DNA of 64,000 bases from Mytilus galloprovincialis (Eukaryota; Mollusca; Bivalvia; Mytilida; Mytilidae), in contig NC_134846.1 in the NCBI RefSeq assembly GCF_965363235.1, positions 69,848,724-69,912,723 of the forward strand. The letters run 5' to 3'. Each line of letters begins with the position of its first letter. Position 1 is the stretch's first letter. The notes under the pieces are model-generated. The model did not search any database. It saw nothing but the letters and a program-made list of their open reading frames with translations, and was not told where the DNA came from. The translations under genes and the position numbers were made by a program. Positions 11,649 through 21,600 of this stretch are shown here, piece after piece.

Positions 11649-12090
11649 GTTTTGTGTATATAGGGTGCCAGCGTGTGTGTGTGATTAAAACTTCGCTAGT
11701 TTATCAAAGTTAAGGAAACGAAAATGAATTGCTGATAAGTACAATACACAGTGTTAAGTGTGCGCTATTTATGAAAAGTTGTGTGCATTGTGTGCTTTGG
11801 AGAAAAAAACATTTGGATTTTAAATTCCTTTTATTAAGATACTATAATTTAAATAAAAAAACACCTGGATTTCATTTGTTACGGACCGGCAGTTATCCAA
11901 GCAGTTAAATTATCCATTGTTGTTATACAGATATTGAGTGTCAAAAGTGTATACAACGTGCAGAGTCTGAAATACTAGTATTGTTACTGTATCTGTCATA
12001 CATTTCGTATGTAGAATAATACATGAATAGTCGAAAAAATTATGATTTTTTTTCTATATCGCATGCATTGTTTTGTAGAGTCCACCTTTA
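11649..12090. promoter_or_regulatory. Upstream region of the BDH1-like gene
   Basis: The promoter of the minus-strand SDR gene should lie here. I see no clear TATA box or GC box at a fixed distance and make no finer claim. Confidence 0.3.
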
Positions 12091-12262
12091 ATAGTGAGTC
12101 CCGGTTTTAGTATAACTCACTGTTTATTGTTTCTTTTTTATTTCCTTTTTATCACCTTGCCTTACCTGACCCACATGCTTTTCTCATCATTTGGCGTCCG
12201 TCGTCCGTCGTCGTCGTTAACTTTTACAAAATTCTTCTACTCTGAAACTACTAGGCCAAAGT

Positions 12263-12436
12263 CAGGGGCGGATGTAGGAATTTTCGAAAGGGGGGGGGGG
12301 GGTGCTAACGTGCTAACCCAGGGCAAAGGGGGGGGGGGGGTTGCAAAACATATGTCCCGATACAAATGCATTGATCGGCAAAAATAAAGGGGGGGTGCGC
12401 ACCCCCGGAACCCCCCCCCCCCTGGATCCGCCACTG
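12263..12436. mobile_element. hAT-like miniature element with 5-bp target duplication
   Basis: Starts CAGGGGCGGATG, ends GGATCCGCCACTG, and is flanked by AAAGT on both sides. The uninterrupted family D copy at 63 kb gives the empty-site sequence. Long G and C runs fill the interior. Confidence 0.8.
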
Positions 12437-12461
12437 AAAGTTAACCAAGCTTGGCCACAAT

Positions 12462-12613
12462 CAGTGGCGGATCCAGAAATTTTCATAAGTGGGGGCCCAC
12501 TGACTGACCTAAGAGGGGGCCCGCTCCAGTCATGCTTCAGTGATTCCCTATATAAGCAACCAATTTTTTTCCAAAAAAGGGGGGCCCCGGCCCCCCCTCT
12601 AAATCCGCCTCTG
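12462..12613. mobile_element. hAT-like miniature element with 5-bp target duplication
   Basis: Starts CAGTGGCGGATCC and ends AATCCGCCTCTG. The flanks are ACAAT and TCAAT (four of five match). It shares the TGCTTCAGTGATTCCCTATA interior with the elements at 39518 and 40069. Confidence 0.78.
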
Positions 12614-13239
12614 TCAATCATCATCATTGGGTTATCAAGATATAAAAAAAATGTTTCCGATGACAAGATGGCTGCCATGGCTAAAAATAGAACATAGGGG
12701 GTAAAACGTAGGTTTTGGCTTATATATATATATATAAAGATTAAACAATTTAGCATTTAGAGCAAATCTGATGTTTATCAGGTCAAGATCTATCTGTCCT
12801 GAATTTCCAGACGAATCAGACAACCCGTTGATGGGTTACTGTCCTTGAATTGATAATTTTAAGAAAATTATGCAGTATTTGGTTATTATTTTGAATATTA
12901 TAACAGATAGATATAAACTGAAAACAGCAATAATGTACAACAAAGTAAGATCTACAAATTAATCAACATGACCAAAATGGTCAATTTACCCCTTAAGGAG
13001 TTATTGCCTTTATAGTCAATTTAAAAAAAAAATGTTTCGTGTACTGTCTTCTACAAAAATCTTATTTAATCAAAGTTTACCACAATCATCATAAGGTTAT
13101 ATAGTTTTAATGTGTCTCATGACCCCGCCAACTGACCAACATGGCCGACATGGTCTAAAAATAGAACAAAGGGATAAAATGCAAGTTTAGTTTATTATTT
13201 TTTTAACCTTTATTTAAGAATTGAATGCTCTTTTTGTAA

Positions 13240-13565
13240 ATTTATTGGGTTGTAAAAGCGTTGACCGAAGTACATTTTGTATGAAGCGCGGAAGCGCTTC
13301 ATACTAAAAATGTGCGCACAGTCAACGCTTTTACAACCCTATAAAGTTACAAAAAAAGGCATTCAATACTTATAATTACATTTTTACCTATATGATCATG
13401 AAAACACGCCTTTTATCAAGTTTTTATTTCATTTACCTGTGCACTTTATTGTGGGACCTCGTGTCATCATGAATGAAAAGTTTTATTGTGTGATACAACT
13501 GCTTAAGGAATAACACGTTATGTACAGTTAGCCAATCAGAATAACATATTATAGTGAAACATACA
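13240..13565. mobile_element. Palindromic miniature transposon, family E
   Basis: The centre is a long inverted repeat: GGGTTGTAAAAGCGTTGACC on one arm and its mirror at 13322, around a GAAGCGCGGAAGCGCTTC core. A flank containing TTAGCCAATCAGAATAACAT follows. A second copy in the opposite orientation lies at 54975-55325. Confidence 0.8.
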
Positions 13566-13845
13566 TTTAATGTAATTATAATAAAATAGAGAAAATTTGA
13601 AAGGAGCCAAATTGTTCAGAATAATTAGCTGAACCAATTGTCTATATACATCAAAACTATTAGACACATTCTTATAGGAGTTATTGCTTATAAATGACAT
13701 TTTTTTTTATCATTTATTTGTTCTCCATTTTTTTGCCTGTTATCATGAAAACTGTGATTTTTAGACAGGTACGAGATCAACAAACTGGAGATTTTTGTCA
13801 TGAAGTCTATTCTCGTCTACAATGTTGGAGAGTGTCCTTTTTTTC

Positions 13846-13919
13846 GTCTCAGAAAAAAATGTGCTATGTACCTTAATATTAAGGTATATAAGAAAAAAAA
13901 TTCTGAGACAAGTGCCTCT
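13846..13919. mobile_element. CACAGGCAC-family hairpin element, degenerate
   Basis: TCTCAGAAAAAAAT on one side and ATTCTGAGACAAGTGCCT on the other form a hairpin like the intact copies at 17267-17458. The left end is lost. Confidence 0.55.
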
Positions 13920-14072
13920 GCTTTTTTATATGCACATATACCAAGGTAAGCGACACAGTCTTTTTAAAGTCTCCTAGTTACATTTTCTTCTATACATAAA
14001 TACAATAGTACAGAAGATCCAATACAAAAAGACATTAAAAGTAGACTAGCCTAGGCAAGATATAAAAAAGAA

Positions 14073-14410
14073 GATGTGGTATGATTGCCAATGAGACAAC
14101 TATCCACAAAAGACCACAGACATTAACAACTATAGGTCACCGTACGGCCTTCAACAATGAGCAAAGCCCATACCGCATAGTCAGCTATAATAGGCCCCGA
14201 TAAGACAATGTAAAACAATTCAAACGAGAAAACTAACGGCATTATTTATGTAAATAAATGGACGAAAAACAAATATGTAACATAAAAACAAACGACAACC
14301 ACTGAATTACAGGCTCCTGACTTGGGACAGGCACATACATTAATAATGTGGCGGGGTTAAACATGTTAGCGGGATCCCAACCCTCCCCCTAACCTGGGAC
14401 AGTGGTATAA
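14073..14410. repeat. Family A repeat followed by family B-related segment
   Basis: Starts with the family A core on the plus strand and continues past CCGTACGGCCTTCAAC to the GGCTCCTGACTTGGGACAGG block shared with family B in minus orientation. The two families therefore share sequence and may be ends of related retroelements. Confidence 0.6.
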
Positions 14411-14559
14411 CAGTACAACATAAGAACGAACTATAAAAAAAGATCTGCATTTCAAAGACTACGACCTTTTGGAAGTCCAAACAATACAACAGGAAAACAA
14501 AGATCAGGGTATATACTAGTAATGTTAAAGCTGTCCGTCTGCGTGACAGTGAATACTGG

Positions 14560-14965
14560 AGAGTAACGTAAACAGGTATGTGATTGCTCTCAAGTTTCCA
14601 CCACAATTGTCTGAGGCGAATATGCAAAATCTTCTGGCCAATCCGTATTTCAAATGAACATCTCCTTGAAATGACTAAGTCTACATGTGCCAAGAAAGAA
14701 ATACAACAGTGGCGCCTCAGATGGCTGGGGCATGTTCTCAGGATGTCTGTTTCCAATATAACCAGGATAGCTTTAAGATAAACACCCCAGGGAAAAAGAC
14801 CAAGAGGAAGACCCAAAACCACCTTCCGTCGAACGATTTAAGCAGAACGGAAGGAGCTAAACATGACCCGGTGAGAAACCGAAACAAAGGTTAAAGACAG
14901 AACTGATTGGCGAAATCTTGTGGCGACATTATGCTCCACCAGGAGTGAAGAGGGTAGGTAAAGGT
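14560..14965 (+). mobile_element. LINE reverse transcriptase C-terminal fragment
   Basis: Reads LSSFHHNCLRRICKIFWP, then WRLRWLGHVLRM, RIALR, a GKRPRGRPKTT-type stretch in a second frame, and a WRNLVATLCS-type end. This order is the C-terminal tail of many LINE endonuclease/reverse transcriptases. Stops and a frame change show that it is dead. Confidence 0.75.
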
Positions 14966-14969
14966 ACAT

Positions 14970-15500
14970 GTAGGTATACAATCAATAGCTCTTGTTTAAG
15001 AACTTTGCAAACATTGAAGATTTCATTTTGGAATCTTGCATCGTTGGCATCATAAACGATCAATCCGATTGTATATCTGGTGTTTAAAATTTCGTCAACT
15101 GTACATGACGTATTTCACAAAAGTTTTGCATGATGTTGCATGCTGAATTCAGCTATGTAGGATTTATTAAACCGAAATCGGATAGTTGATGATCAAGACT
15201 TTTCAAACATTGTTCAGTCTCACGGTTTATATATTTTCTCGTTTTATATGGGTGAAATAATTTGAACCCCAATTCGTGACCGATAGTGAAAAGTGTGAAT
15301 TTTGTTTAAATATAATATTACAACGATATACTATATATATATATATTAAATAATATAAAGAATTTTTGATAAAAAACGTTTTATCCAACAAAGAGATATT
15401 GTATTTCACTTTAATAGAATAATAAAGCATTGTATAGTGCTACAAAACACGCAAAACATCCACCAAATTGGAACATTATCACAAGGATACCATGAAATTG
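14970..15500. other. Upstream region of the LPMO gene, no gene seen
   Basis: AT-rich, with a short TA run near 15330. Apart from promoter sequence for the gene starting at 15545, nothing is recognised. Confidence 0.45.
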
Positions 15501-15520
15501 CAAATTTTTATAAAGTTTAG
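15500..15520 (+). promoter_or_regulatory. Possible TATA box of the LPMO gene
   Basis: TTTTTATAAAG lies about 35 bp before the start codon. In this AT-rich setting it could be chance. Confidence 0.3.
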
Positions 15521-15544
15521 TTCATAGTTTTTTTTTAAACCGAG

Positions 15545-15679
15545 ATGAAAGCTGTATTTTTTTTGCTGATTGTAAAGGTTGTGTCCATACATGGACATGC
15601 TTTTCTAATGGACCCTCCTTACAGGGCTTATGCAGCTGGATACTCCACACCCCAAGGAATGAATTGTGGAGGGATATCG
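15545..15679 (+). CDS. AA15 LPMO exon 1
   Basis: Residues 1-45: signal peptide, His18 and the NCGG segment. Donor G|GTGAGT, phase 0. Confidence 0.92.
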
Positions 15680-18600
15680 GTGAGTTTTTTTCATTTATTC
15701 GTTATGCGAAAAAGAAATTCACATGGGTAGTACACTTTTCATAATAGTATTGTCTATTTTTTTACATTGGATTTGTTTTGGTTATGCAAAAGAAACTATA
15801 TTTAACCAACAAATCAGGGTTTTTTTCATACTTACGCTGTCAGCAAATAGGTGACAATTTACCATAGCTGTGGGTATAGTTTTAAGCATACTGCCGAGGT
15901 CATTCATGAGAAAAGTGAAAAGGGCCGGAGACAATGTACACATCATGCATTGTCTTAGGTCAAAGAATCTGTTTTCACCTTTTTGGTTTATTTCTTTACT
16001 GTGATTTTTAACAGTTTCCACCACTAACCTTGCACCGATGCCGTTATTTCATTTAGCACCTCGTCTTAAAATATTTTTCTTCTGAGAGGTCATACTAATT
16101 CTTTTAATATGGTGAGGAAACACTTTCTATGCATTAGATTTAAATTTGGTCCAACTATAAGTATGAATACTGAAGACATAATAATATATTCAGCTTTTGA
16201 TAAAGGAAGATGTGGTATGAGTGCCAATGCGACAACTCTCCATTCAAGTCATGATTACCATTAAAGGTCTAAGTAGAGCCTTGGCTCACACCGAACAGCA
16301 AGCTATAAAGGGACCAACAAATCGCTTGTGTAAAACCATTCAAACAGGAATTCAAATGTCTAATCTATATAAAAACGAGAACGGGTTTGATGATACTCTT
16401 TACAGTAACAAGGTCGGTATGATAATAATAAAATTCTTAAGTGAATCAACAAGGTGCATCACTGCCAAAATTTGAGAATTCATGAAGTACCACATCGACA
16501 TCACCACTGGTTTTGACGGCTATTGTTTGTTTTTTTGGGGGATAAATTTCTACCAACCATTTTTTTTTTCAAATGATCGAATAAATTTCCTCAACTTCAT
16601 ACTACGAATTAAAGGTCACTTAAACTAACATTTATATCTTTTCATCCGTTAAAAGATAGCTTTTTATTTTGTTTGAGAACAGTAGTCGCTCTTTGGGCCT
16701 ACAAATATTCCAGACTTTTACCTATATATTGTTAACACATTTATCATGAGATTGCATCAATTTCAAAGTGTTTTTTCTTCCGTAACACTAAACTAATTCT
16801 TCGATTTATCTATATTTATTAAGTGAATTTTTTATTTAAAGGCAAACTTTCAGCGATATTCTAAACGTTAAAATTTGAGATATTTTTAAAAAATCTAAAT
16901 TTAAGTATTCGAAAAGGTTAACTATGTTAAAAGTCAAAAATTCAAGATTTAAATTTCAAAATTTCTGACTTTGAGCTGGATGAAACATTTATGTTTACCA
17001 GTTTCCGTATACAATTCCGCAGATATTGTCCAAAAAACACAATCTGTATTGAAATACCTAACAACTTGCATAGTAGGCTCCTTGAAATACTAGTATTGTT
17101 AAAGTTGTTCGACTAGTATGCATTTGGCAATCAGTATCATCGTTTATTTACCAAATGACTAAAATGTGTTTTGTTTTGGTTTATTTTTGTAATTCACTTG
17201 AACATTTCTATTTTAGTTCTTTTTAAAAAAAAAATTACTATAAAGTTTACAAAATGCTGTTTTCAGCACAGGCACTCGTCTTAGAATTTATTTCCCCTAT
17301 ATACCTTTATATAACACACAGGCACTCGTCTCAGAATTTATTTCCCCTATATACGTTATATTAAAGTATATACTAGGAATTTTTTTTTCTGAGACAAGTG
17401 CCTGTGTTATATTAAGGTATATATACTAGGATTATTTTTTCTGAGACAAGTGCCTGTGGTTTTCAGCTAGAATGACATGTGTTAAGTTGAGGCTTAGAAA
17501 AAATGCTTCAGAAAGGAAAATAATAATCAAGTTCCGGTTCTTTGCTTACTCATGAATACGCTAGACTGATAAATATGTATCAATTCTGATCGATATGGGC
17601 TTTTAGCCTTTTCTGTCCCTTGAGCATAGGTACCAAGCCAGGGGACAGCAATCGTCAGTTTAATTAATGGTCATAATTAATACGCGGGCAGTTCACAGCG
17701 CATTCATCATTGTATGAAAAAACTCGATGGCTAAAATCCGCCTAAAATTGTCACCTGATGCATCTTAATTGATTGATTGTTGGTTGCTTAACGTCCAGTG
17801 GCAAATATTCCATGCATGTTCAGGACTGGAACAAGTTTTTAAACAATAAATACAATAGATAGGTTTTGTAAGAGACCATCCGGGATGATGGTCGGGGATA
17901 TTGGATTGCCACAGGAAACTTATGAGGAGGGTATATTGGATAGGGACAAAAAATTTACCTTGTAACAGTCCATCTACGGATCCTTCAAAGAGTTGTTGCA
18001 AGGGTTCTTAACGTGCAAAGAACGTGGCATTCTCTTTTCACGAAGCATCCGATGTAACATCCCCATTCTGATCGGACGTGGCTGCAAACTTGATACATCC
18101 CTCACAGCCAAACAGACGCGTTGACAAGCGTTTTATTGCCGGTCGGGAGAAGACCAAGTGACCATATTTAGTTTCCCCAGTCACACTTGGGGTTAGACTG
18201 GCGCATCTTTTAAGGATGTTCGCTTGTTATAATTTGGGATTTTTGTCAGATTAATCATTTTCGGAACCATTTGAATGCCTTAAAAAATTTGCCATTGACC
18301 CCCATTTCTCATTTTATACATCTTTTATATGTATAATTATAAGCCATCTGTAAAAGTTTTATTGAATCTTTGTTTTTAATTGTTTAAATAGTTTTTAAGA
18401 ACTTTTAAAACTTGTCAATAATAAAGCTATGAAAAATCAAAAGAAAACATTTTCCCGCCAAATTTTCAATGGCTAATATATCGAAAACAAGAACATTGAC
18501 CTGTATAATTTTTTTTGCCTATTTGGTTCCTTGTCCCCTGTCAACATTTTCTAGTGTTATTAAAAGCTTGTTATTTTGAAACTGATTAACGAACTTCCTT

Positions 18601-21600
18601 TTAATAGATCTTAATACATAATCATGCGTAAATGACAAGGGCGTAGCTGCCGTTAGGCATTTTAGGCACGTGCCTACACATAAATTTTTCATAAACATTT
18701 TTTTTTTATTTTTTTATTTTTTTTTTAAATAATAAACAACGTTATCTGTAGATAAACGCCAGTGAAGTTGTCAAAACTCTTTAATTATCGAATGTCATGT
18801 GTACACTAGTCTCTCGTCCTTAGTGAATGGAATGTTGGATAAATTGAATGTTTTATATGATTTAACCTTATATAGAAACTAAAAGCTAGAACTTTGGTTC
18901 TGATCATTTCACTTCTATCAACAAAAACTTGAATGAACCTTAACTTAGACACATGATTTTTTTAGTTAGTTGTTGTTAGTTTTCAACTAGCTTTCCACTT
19001 TGTCTTCACCCGACCTACAATAAAACCCTTGCCAATGTTGGTCGTCCGTTTGGTTGTGCAGGATGTATAAATACGCAGTCACGTCTGGTCAAAATGGGGA
19101 CATTAAACCCGATGCCTAGTTGTAGAGAGAATGCCACTCTTTGAGGAGTTCGTAGTTGATCTACTGAAAGGTTTATGGTTGATGTCTAGCCAAAAGGATA
19201 GTTTTATTATATATACACATGGAAAAAAGTATTGCAACACCAAATTGAAATTCAAATTAAAAAAACACTTTTTATTTTTTTGTTAAATAATTTGTTGAAA
19301 TAGAACTATTTAAACATTATTTAAATATTACCCGAGTTTAATCAATAAATATTGACTCTATCAGTTCTTATCTGCACATGCAGCTACTGTACTCGTAAAC
19401 ACTAAAACAGATGTTTTATCCTCATTGTTTTCAACACTTAAAATAACCAAGTTTATAAATTTATGTTATTGACACCTTGCAATTGGTCATCCACAACTCA
19501 TAACTGCAGCAAGATGGCAGATATCCAGCATGAGTGAAGCAGGTATGTCGCTGTGATAATTGCACATATTGTTGGTCATCATCATTCCACTATAAGTCGT
19601 TTTGAGAATAAAAATCAGGCAAGAAACGATGTTAAAGACCTTCCGAGGTCAAGAAGACCCCCTATAACATCTGCTAGGGAAAATAAAGCATAGTGAAGGT
19701 TGGTCAGAAGGAAACCCATTGCAAACAATACAATCCTAAAAAGAGAATCATGACCATATATACAGAAGCCTTTAAACAAGAACTGTTCGAGATCGGCTCA
19801 TCGCTACTGGTTATCGTGCGATAATACCATTTCGGGGACCTTTGCCTACGAACAGACACACAGATGCCCGTATCCAATATAGTGCAGAGCTCGCCAAAAT
19901 TGAAAATTAGCGTCGTGGAGGAAGATCCATTGTTCCAATGGAATTTGGTTTATCTTCCTTGGCCCAATCGTAGCCAAAATTCGAACCATATCGAGCATAT
20001 ATGGGACACTATTGGGCGTAAAAAGCATGAAAGGACACCCCAGTTCAAACAATGCAAGTCATGAAATAAACAACACCTTTCGTCAAGAATGGTTGCTGCT
20101 AGCTTCGCAACAAATTAGTCGACTTTTGGCAGGAATCAGAAGACGTTAAGATGCGGTTATCCGTTTGAATGGAGGCTGTTCACAAAGTACTAATTCTTTG
20201 GCGTATAACGAACAACCATGATGTGAACAATCATCTAAAGAATAATTTTGAAATGTCTGACATTGTAAAGTTCGACTACAGTAAAAGTTGTAAAATGCAT
20301 TTTTTTTTTGTACAAAAAACACTTCATCTTGTTATAAAAATTTTGGTTAGATAAAACTTTTTTTTTCATACATTTTTTGTTCGCTTTAAAGCCAATGTTG
20401 TCATTAACTACGTTTCAATATTATTTTACAAATATTTTATCATATTCCATCCAAAATAAGAGACTGATTTTTCAAGTTTTTAAAAATCAAGGTGTTGCAA
20501 TACTATGTGTATAGTTATATCAGTGTTTACGTGCCTAATTGTTTTTAAATGAAGGATTGTCAATATGTACTATTAATTAAGTTAAACGTGTATATCAGTC
20601 AGAACGGAATAGATATAACAATACCAAACAGGGTGTACTGCTCAACTAAAAATATACGCTGATCTACGCTGGGCAATCCATATTGTAAATATTTTTTAAT
20701 ATATTTCCGAGTGTACTGCGTTATTTAATTCACCAGTCAGATGTTATGGTAAATTATTCATAATTCTTCCAAGGATTTGTATAGTTACTATACAAATCCT
20801 TGATTCTTCGAACTTTTCATCATGTATATTATAATTATCATGATTAAATAACCAGTAAAAATATTTTTGTACATAAAATTTTGCTGCTAAAACACTGAAA
20901 ACCGTTTTCCGTCGGGGGGCTTTGCCCCATGAACAACCTACCAGGGCTCTGCCCTGGACCTGCTGGGGGCCTTTAGCGGCCCCCAGACCCCTTGCCGATT
21001 GGTGCCTACAGTTCACTGAATACCTGGCTACGCCCCTGAATGACAAATATCACTTAAATTTACTATCTTTGTGTGCAGTTTTCAAGTACATGTATGTGTA
21101 TTTTGTTTACTGGTTGATCAATTCCATCACCAGATGGTAAAGTAGTTTGTTAGCCGTAAGCATTGCCTATAAACCTATAAACCCTCATAGTCATCGTCCT
21201 TAATACTTTTAAGGAAAGTATTATCCATGCGGAAAGTTTGTCCAAAACAGGAAGTTCTGGTTTTGAACATAGATAGATATAAGAAGATGTGTATGAGTGC
21301 CAATGAGACAACTCTTCATCCAAGTCACAATTTATAAAAGTAAACCATTATAGGTCAAAGTATGGTCTTTTACACGGAGCCTTAGCTCACACCGAACAGC
21401 AAGCTATAAAGGGCCCCAAAATTTACGATTGTAAAACCATACAAACGGGAAAACCAACGGTCTTATCTATATTACAAAAACTAGTAAAGAGAAACACTTA
21501 TGAACTACATCAATAAACGACAACTACTGAACATCAGATTGCTGACTTAGGACAGGTGCAAATAATTGCAGCGGGTTTTAAACGTTTAAATGGTACCAAA

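Larger units (their letters stand above)
12166..13200 (+). repeat. Bivalve dispersed repeat, family D, carrying two insertions
   Basis: Matches the copy at 62950-64000: TTGGCGTCCGTCGTCCG, ACTTTTACAAAATTCTTCT, AACCAAGCTTGGCCACAATC, then ATGGCTAAAAATAGAACATA and AACAGCAATAATGT blocks in the same order. Two small hAT-like elements interrupt it at 12263-12436 and 12462-12613. No coding capacity is seen. Confidence 0.75.
18636..21038 (+). mobile_element. Composite hAT-like element, copy 1 (2403 bp)
   Basis: Starts CAAGGGCGTAGC and ends GGCTACGCCCCTG. It is flanked by 5-bp duplications AATGA (18631-18635 and 21039-21043). Inside are a family F segment (about 18985-19200) and a whole Tc1/mariner element (19216-20509). 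The outer element itself has no transposase. An almost identical inverted copy lies at 33764-36165. In LPMO intron 1, so it is transcribed with the gene. Confidence 0.88.

Noticed and set aside
12313-12756. 147-codon Gly/Pro-rich minus-strand frame
   Set aside because: It runs through the G and C runs of two hAT-like elements inserted in a dispersed repeat, so there is no gene.
14340-14822. 160-codon minus-strand frame
   Set aside because: Antisense shadow of the LINE fragment, whose sense frame matches known reverse transcriptase tails.
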